From positions 2,170,001 through 2,234,000 of the forward strand of contig CM066302.1 in NCBI GenBank assembly GCA_033807695.1: a stretch of 64,000 bases of DNA, written 5' to 3'. The notes beneath the pieces are model-generated. The model was not told where the DNA came from and made no database searches. It was given only the letters and a program-made list of their open reading frames with translations. The DNA is from Daedaleopsis sinensis. Taxonomy: Eukaryota; Basidiomycota; Agaricomycetes; Polyporales; Polyporaceae. Both the position numbers and the translations under genes were made by a program. Shown here one piece after another: positions 22,801 through 33,975 of the stretch. Positions within the stretch are counted from its first letter, which is position 1, and the number at the start of each line of letters is the position of its first letter.

Positions 22801-25800
22801 GACGTGGTGCGTGACCAGAACCTGCAGAAAGGCAGTGAGACTCCATGCTTGGAGTCCGTGGAGATGCCAGCGGGCGCGCACTCACCACAGTGCGGTGTGC
22901 CAGGAGAGGGCCGCAGAACAGCTTCTCGAACAGGAACCGCGCGGTGTGACTGTCCACAGCACTCAGCGGGTCGTCCAGGAGAACGAACTGCGTGGGCGCG
23001 TAGACGGCACGCGCGAGAGCCACCCTGGTACAACAACCCGTCAACATCGACGATCCACGAGTCGGATGGGGACAGCACTTACCGAGCCTTTTGCCCCCCC
23101 GACAAGCTGACGCCGCTGCGGATCGCGACGACGAGTCAGTACAGAATATGCAGTCCAGCCAAGCGCGCTCGCTCACCGTGCACCGATCTCAGTAGCATCG
23201 CCGTCTTCCAGCATTTCGAGGTCCGGCTGCAGGGCGCAGCACTCGATGACGGCGTTGTACCGCTCCTCGTCGTACGGGTACCCAAACAGGATGTTGTCCT
23301 TGATGCTCTGGTGCCGCAGCCAGGGGGTCTGCGCGGCATACGAGATCGTGTGCGAGAGCCCGTGCTCGTCCACCATCGACGGGTTCTTCGTCATGTACAG
23401 CACCGTCTCGTGCACGGGGTAGTAGTTGCTCATCTCGCCGAGCATGGCCATCAGCAGCGCGGTCTTCCCGCTCGCGGTCGGCCCGGTGACGACCGTGAGC
23501 TTGCCGAGGGGGAATCGGAGCCTGTTGATGGACAGCACGAAGCGGTCGTCCGGGGGCGCCGCGCTGTTCGCGGAGTCGTCGTCTGTGACCGGGCCGCGAT
23601 AGTTGATGCGCGAAAACCGGTCTTCGCTCCTGCCTCTGAGCTTGTTGGCTTTGTCCTGCTTCTCAGACTCGACCTCGTTCCACCTGAAGTGTCCACCGTC
23701 GATTCCGAACTCCGCGATTTTGTCCGCGGGCTCTTCAGAGGGGGGCACGTAGCCCTTCTTGAGAGTTGAGACCTGTTCATTCACTTCGTCTTCGTCGAGG
23801 TACGTTGCAATACGGTCAAGGGCGACTTTAGTCTGTACAGGGTGTCAGGGACTGTCTGTATGTTGAAGTTCAACACGATGGCTCACCTGTAGCAGTTGCA
23901 CGATGTACACAGGGATGGTATTCAAGGGCAAACGGACCATCTGATACAAGGCGATAGCCTAGAGGACGTCTCGAGTGAGCCACTCGCGCACGCTCAGGAT
24001 ATTCACACTCACCGTGAACGCAGTGCCGATTGTCAACTCGTTGCCCTGCGCGACATACACGAAGAACGACGTGACAGAGACCAGTATAGGTGCGCAGACC
24101 CAGACGAGCGAGAACAGCACGGAGTTGATTCGCGCTATAGCGCGACGTTAGCAGCCGCAACGCGCATCGTTATGCATAGAGCGTACCCTTGATCATCCAT
24201 TGCATTTCCACCGCGCGCGCGTCGAGCACACGACTCGTCCAGCGCTCCTCCCACGCGAAGAACTTGATGAACTTGACTGCACTGATCATCTCGTTGAGCA
24301 CTCCCATGCGCTTGTCCCGCGCGGTCGACAACCCCTTCTGGATGCGGACAGAACGCTTGGCGATGAAGTTGTTCAGCGGCGCGCTGAGAATCAGCACAAT
24401 GAAGCCCGCGAAGGCGGACCATCCTAGCAACCTAGCGGACATGAGCAATGAGCGCTGAGCATGCAGGCATGAGGGTGAAGATACGCACTGGTAGAGGAAT
24501 ATAGAAGCAATGATGATCTCGAATGGCGCTGTTTGACGTGTCACTCATTGCCCTCGTCGCGACGACGCAACAAACTCACCTCCGTATAGGAAATACATCG
24601 CAGAGACAGTCATGGAGAGGCGGTTCGCATCACCCGCCATGAGGTTGACAATCTTGCCGACGTCGGCGCCTGCTTTCGGTTCATCTCCCTTAGGGTCCTC
24701 CTGCCCGGGTGGTTTGGCCTTTTTATCTGCGGCATCCTTGTCCACGATGCCAGAGTAGTCCTTGCGTTTCAGGGCCTTGTCGTAGATCGCGGCCATGAGC
24801 TCGGATCGAATCCGGGTCGCCGCGCGGCGACCGAACCAGAGATGCTGTACTTCGGCCTGCGCCTTGGCCAAGGAGCTTCCGAACGCGAGGAAAGCATACA
24901 CGAACGCGATCGCGCGCTTCTCAGGGTTACGCCCGTGGACGTCGAGGGCGTCAAGGATGCGTTTCAGGAAGAACGGTCCTGCGTAGTTGAACACAACACT
25001 GATCAAGGTCATCACGAAGTCCAGGACGATGTCTAGCACATTGGAGGACCAGAGCCGCTTCAGCAGCTTCCCGCTGGTGCGCGAGAACTTGATGTGCAGC
25101 GGACGAGCTCGCATCGTGGGACTGAGCGACCAGACATCCTCCTCGTTGAGTGTGTTGTAGGTTCCATTCTCGAGAAGCGGCATGACCCATCGGAACGAGG
25201 TCCAACCCCACACAGTTGTGTAGTCTTCGGGAGATACGGACTTGCCCTTAGTGGTGACCGGTCAGTCTGTGCAAATGACTACAGCATCCGAAGTATGACT
25301 CACTATGTCCTCTTTCTTTACGCGCTTGCTAGGAATACCCAGAGGCATGTTCATGACGAGCGTGAAGAGTCCGGACACCGCCAATACGTTGACGATATAC
25401 ACAACGAGACGCAGAGGGGCGGGCATGGGCAGTTCATACACATAGTTGTCGTAGACATGTCCGAGGAGTATGACCACTCCAAGGACGAGGTGCGCACCGA
25501 AGAGTGTAAGGAGGTCGTACGGAACCGTGGCCGCAGGCCAGACTACGGGCCGAAGGGTAGCATAGAACCAGGTCGCGGCGACGAGAAAGTCGCGCCAGCC
25601 GTTCCACGCATTCTCAGGGTCGACGATCAGGTTGTAGCAGCCGACACCCAGCCAGAGCAGCGTCTCGACGAGGGACACAGACGAAAGGACGAGCGTACGC
25701 CACAGCGGGACCTTCGGGGCCTCGTCCTCCTCCACATTCTCTTCTCCCGCAAGCAGCGCCTCCGCCTCAGGCAGCGTCAGGAAGTTCGTAAACGGCTTTT

Positions 25801-25945
25801 GGATGGTCTTGACCAGTTTGTGGACGGGTGGGAGAGTCGCGAGGAGTACGAGGCCGACGAGCGCGGTCGGGACGACGGCGGCCCAGAACCCACGCACGCA
25901 CGCGTCGGAGAGGGTGAGCAGGCTTTCCTCACCACAGACCGTCAT
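19826..25945 (-). CDS. Full-length ABCC (MRP/YBT1-type) ABC transporter, copy 1
   Basis: A many-intron minus-strand gene encodes roughly 1,500-1,600 residues in ABCC order. TMD0 is in the first exon (25945-25304; [12 protein letters not shown] start, five-helix-like). The second exon opens at 25246 ([15 protein letters not shown]). TMD1 extends to about 23800. NBD1 has Walker A GPTASGKT (about 23464-23487), LSGGQKAR (about 23090-23111) and [12 protein letters not shown] (about 22955-22989). TMD2 spans about 22430-21260. NBD2 has GRTGSGKS (about 20960-20985), FSQGQRQ (about 20285-20305) and [12 protein letters not shown] (about 20207-20242). The NBD1 Walker B ends in Asp instead of the catalytic Glu, as is usual in ABCC, so only one consensus ATP site is expected. 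A likely role is ATP-driven transport of conjugates or organic anions at the vacuole or plasma membrane. A 75-residue Ala/Gly/Glu-rich insert lies in NBD2 ahead of the signature. A close paralogue starts at 61712. Confidence 0.92.
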
Positions 25946-27090
25946 GTTGGAGGTGCTCGACGCGGGGAGGTAGGCCGAGATTGTCGTGGTGGGAGTCAAG
26001 AGTTGCAAGCACACGTACGCGTGGGTTCTCCGCACTAGTGACAGAGCACACGTGAAGCGCGACGGGTCGGCTCGCAAATTGGATCCCGCCGGATTGCGCA
26101 ATGCAGGCAGCGAGAGTCAGATAAGGGAGCGCGCTGTTCGTGATGGCGCAGACGTCGTCTTCGCCAACGCCGCCCTCAGCGTGCACGCGTCGACCGAGGC
26201 CTTTCAGCGCTTGGCTTCGAGCGCCCAATACGTTCTAAGTACGCTAATAATAGCACAACCTACCACAAGCTCGAGATATGTGATTACATCGATGCAGCAG
26301 ACAGTACTACTGACTCTTTCTAAAAGAGTCTGTTAGTATCTTGTCAATGCTATGGAACATTACCATCATTGCATGCTGGAACAAAGCAAGGTGAGTTTGG
26401 TCAAATGATCATCAGTTTGATTCTTATCTGCTTACTACTACACACGACAATTTACTAAAGTCACGATCAGGCAGTACTGCCGTGTTGCCAGCTGAGGTGT
26501 GTTCGCGACATTGTGTACCATGTGTTCTGTCTCATCTAAACATCGCCATCAGTACTAGCAATGCGTGAGGGGATGTACTCTCTGCCGTGCTATCACCATC
26601 CTGTGCAGATGCACGCAACTGCAGGCGACTCATATCAAATTACTGAACCAGATACGAAGTGTAGGTGTGAGCCCATACCAGTATTCGCCGCTATTCGGAG
26701 ATATAGTCGACACGGCGAGCAACACTGAGATTTCCAGCTTCTCGAGCCCACGTTCAGTGGCTTGAACCAGCTCGGAGTGCGTGGCACGCATGCTGATAAC
26801 ACGCTGTGACTAGCTTCGCGCTCCAGGTGCATGACCGATGACCTTAGAACCTCGAAGAGCTTGAAGCTTCGCCACCCGTCACCTCCGTGCAATCACCGAT
26901 TCCGAAGCGGGAAGCCGGCGTAGGCACTCTTCCATCTCCTCGAACTCCAACTGCATACGAGCCCGGCCCGCGACGCTCGTGACTAGCCTTCTGCGACCGC
27001 CTGCTGCCTCCCGTGACGTATTCCTTCAGCGACGGGGCGACGGGCGGGGGCCGCGACATCCACGACATAGCGCCTCGGAAGCGCCGCCGG
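25946..27090. other. Divergent promoter region
   Basis: This region lies between the ABC transporter and the second GH28 gene. It is AT-richer than its surroundings at 26240-26560 and contains a hairpin at 26305-26338. No gene is seen. Confidence 0.45.
26305..26338. repeat. Short inverted repeat (hairpin)
   Basis: GACTCTTT pairs with AAAGAGTC across a 3-nt loop, and TACTA pairs with TAGTA outside a small internal loop. There is no flanking T-run or gene end, so it is not an obvious terminator. Confidence 0.7.
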
Positions 27091-27098
27091 TACATAAA
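27091..27098 (+). promoter_or_regulatory. TATA-like element of the second GH28 gene
   Basis: TACATAAA lies 93 nt upstream of the start codon at 27184 and is the only TATA-like element nearby. Confidence 0.4.
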
Positions 27099-27183
27099 GG
27101 AGGGCGAGGTGAACAGACGTGTACGTCCTGCAACTCCGAGACGAACGCGAGTTTTACGAACGCCTAGGTCGACTTGCTCCGCC

Positions 27184-29449
27184 ATGCGTACGCTAGCCCT
27201 GCTTCTGTTCGCGACGCAGTTTGGGGTCGCCCGGAGCGCCGCGAAGACCTGCACCCTGAGGCCGCTGGGCGACGGCAAGAGCGATGTCTCGCAGGTGAGT
27301 GAACGAGCGGGATGGATTGTACGCATCCCGACTGATCACCCGGGCCAACCCCAGATCGAAGCCGCCATTGCGCAGTGCGGCCATGGCGGCACCACCGTGT
27401 TCGAGCCTGGAGAGTACAACATCACCAGGTCAGCTTCCGCGCCAGCACATACTGTAATGCATCAGAGCAGAAGACTGACATGTATGCACAGAAAGATGCA
27501 CTGGGACCTCGTCGACGCCCGGGTGGACCTGCACGGAACCCTGAACGTAAGTCCTCCCGCCCCAGGCTTTGCAGCACACCCTCATCCTCCCCATTTAACA
27601 ACGCCCCCGCACCCGCGCAGTTCATCTTCGACCTGCCCTACTGGCTATCCCCCGCCTCTACATACCGCGTGATCGGCATCCAGTCCCAAGCCTCCTGGTT
27701 CGTGCTCTCCGGGCGCGACTTCACGCTCGACGCGCACGGCACGGGCGGCCTCGCGGGCGCCGGCCAGCGCTGGTGGTCGTGGTACGGGAACGCGACGCGC
27801 CTCGACGGCGACGGGCGCCCCGTCGCGCTCACGCTCGCGCGCGCGGCGCGCGCGACCGTGCGCGCGTTCAGGGTCGACGCGCCGCCGTTCTGGTGCAACG
27901 CTGTCGCGGACTCGCGGGACGTGGTGTATGACGGGATGGAGTGCGTCGCGGAGAACGCGGACGCGGCGTGGTTTGGGCAGAAGTGAGTACTGAGTGCGAT
28001 TTGCTTTCGTGCGACGAGTTCGAGCCCGGGCGGGGGAATGCTGAACGTCTTGCTTTGCGTGTGTGCCTCTGGATGGGACGTAGCATCGTGTGGAACACGG
28101 ACGGTGCGTCGGGCTGCTGGGGTCGTGTCTCAGGTCGGTCTGTGCTCAACTAACGGGGAACTGTAGGGATCGACACGTACCGATCAGACAATATCACCCT
28201 GCTCAATTGGAAGGTACGTCCATTCCTCCATCCGTCCGTCCGTTCCGTTCTCACACCCGCCTGGCGGAGACATGCTGATGTACTCGGACCGGGCCTAACT
28301 GACTGCTGCATTTGACCAGGTCACCTCCGGCGACGACTGTCTAGCTATCAAGGGAGTGAGTCCGAGTCCGTCGTCCTGCGAGCGATCACCCTGACGAAGA
28401 AGCGACTGCCCGTCACTGACGGCCGTCGTCGGCTGTTGACAGAACTCAACGAACATATTCGCCAAGAACGTCACCTGTACGGGGGGCACCGGTATCGCAT
28501 TCGGATCCCTAGGGCAATACGAAGAGCTTGTGAGTCCGGGGTGCCTGATGCCTGATTGTGTGTATCAGGATGACTTGCTCGAGTGCCTTATATAGCCCGA
28601 CTACGTCGACAACGTCGTCCTCGAAGACATAACAGTCAGCCCAGTTCTCACCCAAATGCGGTGCGGTGACATCCTGACATACGTGCACGTCGCAGTTCGT
28701 ACGACCGAACGCACAAGTGCAGCCGCTGATGGAGCACGGCGTGAGCCGCATTCAAATCCCGTTGTCCGAAGTCGCGCTGATTGTCAACATGGATAGGTCT
28801 ATTTCAAGTCCTGGACGGGCACCCGCATAGGCTTCCCACCAACTGGGGGAGGGGCTGGCGGCGGTATGTCAGATAAACGTATTCCACGGAGCCGGGACTA
28901 TTGATAACACGTACATGTCATGCCAGGTCGCGTCTCTGGTGTCATCGTGCGCAACGTGAAGGTCGACGAAGTGACGACGCCCATCCAGCTGTACCAGACA
29001 AACCTGGGACACCCGTGCGTCAATATGCAGCATTCGTCGCGCTGGGGCGCACGCTGACACAGGAGTGGGACTGCGATTGCAATGTTCTGCGATTGTGCGC
29101 ACGCCGACATGCGCGTGCGATGCAGTGGCGACGCGCCGTCGAAATTGCAGTTCACCAACCTGACATTCGAAAGGTGGACGGGGACGGCTCAGACGTCGAC
29201 GAGTGCGTATCTGCGATCTGTTCAGTGTGATTGCACACGGCGGAGAAACTAGCTTTGACTGATGATGATCCTCCGTCTTCCGCAGTCGTTGATCTCCAGT
29301 GCAGCCCTGCGGCACCATGCACGGACATTGCGTTCGAAGACATCGATATCGAGGTTCCGAGTGGACAGGCTCCCATACACACATGCGTGAACGTTGCAAA
29401 CACGTCAGGACTTCCTTTCGGAGGTGAGTGCACGGGTGAGTTCTTATAG
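27184..29449 (+). CDS. Secreted GH28 protein, exo-polygalacturonase-like subfamily
   Basis: Fourteen exons give 423 residues: 27184-27294, 27355-27428, 27492-27546, 27621-27982, 28084-28103, 28167-28213, 28320-28355, 28443-28529, 28596-28634, 28696-28740, 28797-28863, 28927-29014, 29126-29202 and 29286-29449. A signal peptide covers about residues 1-20. The parallel beta-helix motifs WNTDGIDTY and SGDDCLAIKG supply the catalytic aspartates. The third motif reads GGTGIAFGSLGQY where endo-PGs have GHGIS, and YFKSWTGTRIG stands where RIK is expected. This pattern fits a large fungal subfamily annotated as exo-polygalacturonase or rhamnogalacturonan hydrolase. It probably acts on pectin outside the cell, but chain-end specificity is not visible. 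The large exon 4 (residues 81-200) is strikingly GC-rich. A TATA-like element lies 93 nt upstream of the start. Confidence 0.87.
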
Positions 29450-30243
29450 CGTGCCGGGTTGCTAATGGGACATGTCTATCGGCCGCGGGTGCTATTTATG
29501 TTTACACCCCGTTGTCACTGCTGTCATGATTGGCACGGTGCGATGGCGATGGTGCACGGACGGCGAGCAGGGTGTGTCCAGGTCGAAATGTGATGGCTGT
29601 CTTGGAATGGGGCACGATAAGTATACGCAGAGATTGAGAGCTTGAGAGGAACAGCCAAGGGGGGCAAGCGGTGCTTAGATGAGCAAGAACGTCAACTTGA
29701 AGTGTATCATCAAAGATGAGTGATGAGTTGAGAACAATCCGGGCGCAGCAGCTCGGCGCGGCGTGGACCGGCAGCGTCGTTGTAGCCTGATGCCGGGGGT
29801 GTGCGATGATCGCCGCCGTGAGGCAATGTGCCCTGCGAGCTGCCTGTCCGAGGCTGGGAGCGGCGTGGTGTGCAGCGAGGACGGCGTAGGATACGTGTGC
29901 GGTGTGCTCTGCTCGTCGAGGAGGACGGCGAGGAGGAGAGGCTGCGGAGCGATGGACGGAGGCAAGAGGAGGTGGCCTGGGCTGAGCTGGAACTTGTGTG
30001 GGATAGCGCGAGGGGATTCCATAGCAACATAAAGGGCGTAGGCGGGAAGACGCCCGGGAGGCAGCTGCCAGAAATCACAAAACAGGTCTTGTCCCGACCA
30101 CCACGACCCCCCGCTCCCTTTTCTTCCACCGACCGTCTCTTATCCTTGTCCTTCACAGCAGGCAGGCCCTTTTCTGCGCAGGACGTCGACTTTGCTCTTG
30201 ACCCCGACCGACCGACCGACTCACCCGCCCCCGGCACTAGATT
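29450..30243. other. Promoter region of the NADPH oxidase gene
   Basis: No gene is seen. A weak TATA-like ACATAAAG lies at about 30028-30034, and a long pyrimidine-rich tract at 30098-30240 precedes the start codon. Confidence 0.45.
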
Positions 30244-32312
30244 ATGCCCTTCAACAGAAGGCGGCAGTCCAGCATGGATTTCTCTGACGGCAAGATTCCC
30301 TCTCTCGAGCAGCACCCCGACATCGTCATCAATGGCAACCAGCCCTCCCACCTCCAGCGCAATAAGACCGAGCGGCGCCGTCTCCAAGGCCTCCAGCGCA
30401 CCACCTCCACCACCGCGGGCGCGGTCACCCCCTTCGTGCCCCGCACGACCATGGAGAAGTTCAACCACTGGATGATTAACGAGGGTGGAAGGCGCATGTT
30501 CTTCTTTGCCTTCATCCTCCTCCACATGCTCGTCATCGCGTTCGGTTTCATGCACTACCAGCTCAAGGACAGCTCAGTCACCGCCCGCGCGACGTTCGGT
30601 ATCACCTTCCGTAAGTCCTTGACGACCTGGACTTCCAGCTTGCACCCGTTCTCACTGACGCGCCCCCTTGCCTCTCTGAACCAATGCAGCTATCGCGCGT
30701 ACGGCTGCGCTTGTCCTCCACGTCGATGTCGCGTTCATCCTCCTCCCCGTCTGCCGCAACTTCATCTCATTGCTTCGCCGGACGTCCCTTGGCACGTTTA
30801 TTCCGTTCGATAAGAACATCACGTTCCACAAGGCCGTCGCCTGGTCCATCGTCATCTTCTCCATCGTCCATATCGTCGCCCACATGGTCAACTTTACCGA
30901 GCTTGCCATGATCGACCCCGACGCAAAGACGACCGGCCAGAAGGTGCTCGCATTCGTTGCCGCAAACTTCGTCACCGGCCCGGGTGCCACTGGATGGATC
31001 ATGACCGCCGCCCTCGGTATCATGGTGTGGTTCGCGATCGAGAAGCGTCGCCGTGCGCACTTCGAGTGGTTCTGGTACTCGCACCACCTCTTCATCGTCT
31101 TCTTCATCAACTGGCAGCTCCACGGAATGTTCTGCATGATCAAGCCTGACAGGCCGCCGTACTGCTCGTTCAACACCATCGGTGTCTTCTGGGTGCGTTC
31201 GGTTTCCTTTGCGGCCGTCGAGGTATCGTCTGACACCGCCTTAGCGCTACTGGCTCGTTGGCGGTGTTATTTGGATTTACGAGCGTATTCTCCGTGAAGT
31301 CCGCTCTCGCCACCGTACCTACATCTCCAAGGTCATCCAGCACCCCTCGAATGTCATGGAGATCCAGATCAAGAAGGAGAAGACGACCACTCAGGCCGGA
31401 CAGTACATCTTCTTGTGCTGCCCTGAGATCTCCTACTTCCAGTGGCATCCCTTCACTCTCACCAGGTGAGCTTGATTCAAGGTGTCGTGTCTTGCGTAAA
31501 TCACTAACGCCTCCGCAGTGCGCCCGAGGAGGACTACATTTCGGTCCACATCCGTGTCGTTGGTGACTTCACCTCTGCCCTCGCCAAGGCTATCGGTTGC
31601 GACTTCGAAAAGAAGGGCAGGGGTGAGAAGGACGACGCTGGCGGCAAGGTCGTCGGCACCGCGAGCAACCCGCCTATCAACCGTGTCCTCCCTCGTGTCA
31701 TGGTCGACGGTCCCTTCGGCTCCGCGTCCGAGGACTTCTTGGACTACGAGACCGTGCTCCTCGTCGGCGCCGGAATCGGTGTCACGCCGTTCGCGTCCAT
31801 CCTCAAGTCGATCTGGTACCGCATGAACAACTTCAACTCGTCCAAGCCGACGCGGCTCTCGAAGGTATACTTCACGTGGGTCATCCGCGACTTCGGCTCC
31901 GCCGAGTGGTTCCACTCGCTCCTGCACGCGATCGAGGAGCAGGACACGCAGAACCGGATCGAGATCAACATCTACCTGACCGCGAAGATCAAGGAGGAGG
32001 ACATGAACAACATCATCGTGCAGGACGTCGGCGCCGAGAAGGACGCGATCACGAACCTCCGCGCGCCCACGCACTTCGGCCGCCCGAACTGGGACAGGGT
32101 CTTCAGCTCGATCGCGGAGAAGCACCCCGAGACGGACGTCGGCGTGTTCTTCTGCGGCGCCGCCGTGCTCGCGCGCCAGCTGCACGTCATGTCCAACAAG
32201 TACTCCTCCCCCAAGGGCACCAAGTTCTTCTTCGGCAAGGGTGCGTGCTCGTGCTCGTGTTCTCCCTGTCCGCCGGTGATGCTCACCCGCTACTTCCACA
32301 GAGAACTTCTAG
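30244..32312 (+). CDS. noxA: Superoxide-generating NADPH oxidase, NoxA type
   Basis: Five exons give 607 residues: 30244-30610, 30690-31192, 31245-31465, 31519-32240 and 32302-32312. About 75 polar residues precede the six-helix ferric-reductase domain. Heme ligands appear as an H-x13-H pair in FHKAVAWSIVIFSIVH (from H169) and a second pair in SHHLFIVFFINWQLHG. The FAD site is HPFTLT. NADPH sites are GAGIGVTPFASIL and FFCGAAVLARQL. The protein ends in the conserved ENF-type C-terminus. No EF-hand is seen, so it is NoxA/NoxB-like rather than NoxC, and it lacks the long N-terminal extension typical of NoxB. It transfers electrons from cytosolic NADPH to oxygen across the membrane and typically works with NoxR and Rac in fruiting and hyphal differentiation. 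The last exon is only 11 nt. Confidence 0.95.
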
Positions 32313-32824
32313 ACGTCGCGCGGCAGGCGGAGGCGGCGAGGCGGGACTGTGCTGTTGTCGTTGTCGTTGTCGTCATACATGAAGCGAGTTGTACGATCTA
32401 CCCCTCGGTTGCTGCTGCATCTTCCTACATCTACAGTCTGCTATCTACCCGGATACTCTATACACCCCCATCCCACTGCTTGTGCTCAGTCGGTCGGCTC
32501 GCTCGCGCCAGTCGTCGCACGCGTCCTTTCGTTTGCTGTTTGCTGTCCCCCTCTAGGCTTAGGTTCGGTACTATTAGTTATTGTTTTATATACATGCCTG
32601 CTCGAATGCATGCACGTTGGGAGTCTCGCGGTGTGTGATCCTGAACAGAGACAGGAACAAAGGTTACGGTGCCCGCCTGTGTGTCGGGGCCCCGCGGCTA
32701 GATCTAGAGCCAAGTTTGGAGGGCAATGCATGTGTGCCTCCGATATCGAACACGTACGAGCACGCCTAGGGATGTCTTCGCGATGATCCCGGGGGTGACT
32801 GGATATTGAATTTTGAATACTGCG

Positions 32825-32845
32825 CCCTGAGGCCTGAGGCCTGAG
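32825..32845 (+). repeat. CCTGAGG heptamer array, left copy
   Basis: Three consecutive heptamers form a 21-bp block whose exact reverse complement occurs at 33955-33975. Confidence 0.85.
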
Positions 32846-33954
32846 GGACATATGGGTCGGAGTGCGAGCTTGAGCTTAAGTGACTCGCAGTTGAGTGCTT
32901 CGGGGCTTCTGCTGCATGTGCGCGGCCCAGATCCATACGCATGCATGTCAATCCCTACTCTGTCGGAGTCCCGCTCTGACTTGCATTTCACTCTAATTGA
33001 CGGAGGGCGGGCGCACGGGGAGGCCCCGGGGGTGTAGTATGTAGTATGCAGTCCACCCGCGTCCGAGTCGTGCCTCGCCCGCGTCGCGCTTCGCGCTGCA
33101 CACACACAGACAGCCTAATGCCAGTGGTATGTATCGCATGCATGTGGGTTCGCACCAGCCACGGCCCACGGGGCCTGTCCGCACATGCCAGTGCCGACCG
33201 TGTGCTGTATACGTGTATTGAGCACTGTTGCCCGTGGCCCCGTGCAGCGCAAGTCTATCTCCCATCCGCCAACCAAACTAGTATCCGCACGTCTCACAGC
33301 GGGCCGTCGCCCCCGCCCCCGCCCCCGCATCCACCCCCGCCCTGAAGGCCTGATCCCACAGCTCCGGGAAGAAGAGGTCCTGCAGGCTGTAGCGATCGAT
33401 ATCAACCACTAGCGGTCCGGGACGACGTGCGGACTCGCAGGAGTTCGTCGCCGCCTTCTGCGCAGTCTGACTTGCCTGCGTCTGGAACAGCCAGAAACAC
33501 GCGTACGGCGGTGGGGAGATGGGAGTTGGGGAGATGGGCCATGCCAATGACACTGTGGTGACGTACCATGGGACCCGGGTCGCGCAGGAGATGCGGTCTC
33601 GAGCAGCGCACGGTCGAGGTGCCAGTCGAGAGCGTGAGCGTCCGGGTCCGGGTCCGTCGACGTCGACGTCGTGGACCGGCCCTCGGTCACGGCGCGCGCG
33701 AGACCGCCCCAAGCGTGCCTCTAGACTAGCGGATCGCCCCCGCACGAGCCTGGGATGCGCACCAGACGCAGCGGAGGCTTCAGGCTTCTAGCCTCTGCGT
33801 TAAAAGGCGACGGGAGCTGAGGGCGCTGCTTCTCCTTCTCCCCCCGTCTCCCGCTGCAGCCTTAGTTCCACGCATCCTAACCGTGCACGCGCGGACTCGG
33901 CGGATGCACTCGCCCCGAGTCCGAAGCGTGCGCGAGGCCGAGGGGTGCGGAGGG

Positions 33955-33975
33955 CTCAGGCCTCAGGCCTCAGGG
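33955..33975 (-). repeat. CCTGAGG heptamer array, right copy (inverted)
   Basis: This is an exact 21-bp reverse complement of 32825-32845. The pair bounds about 1.1 kb without a recognisable gene. Confidence 0.85.
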
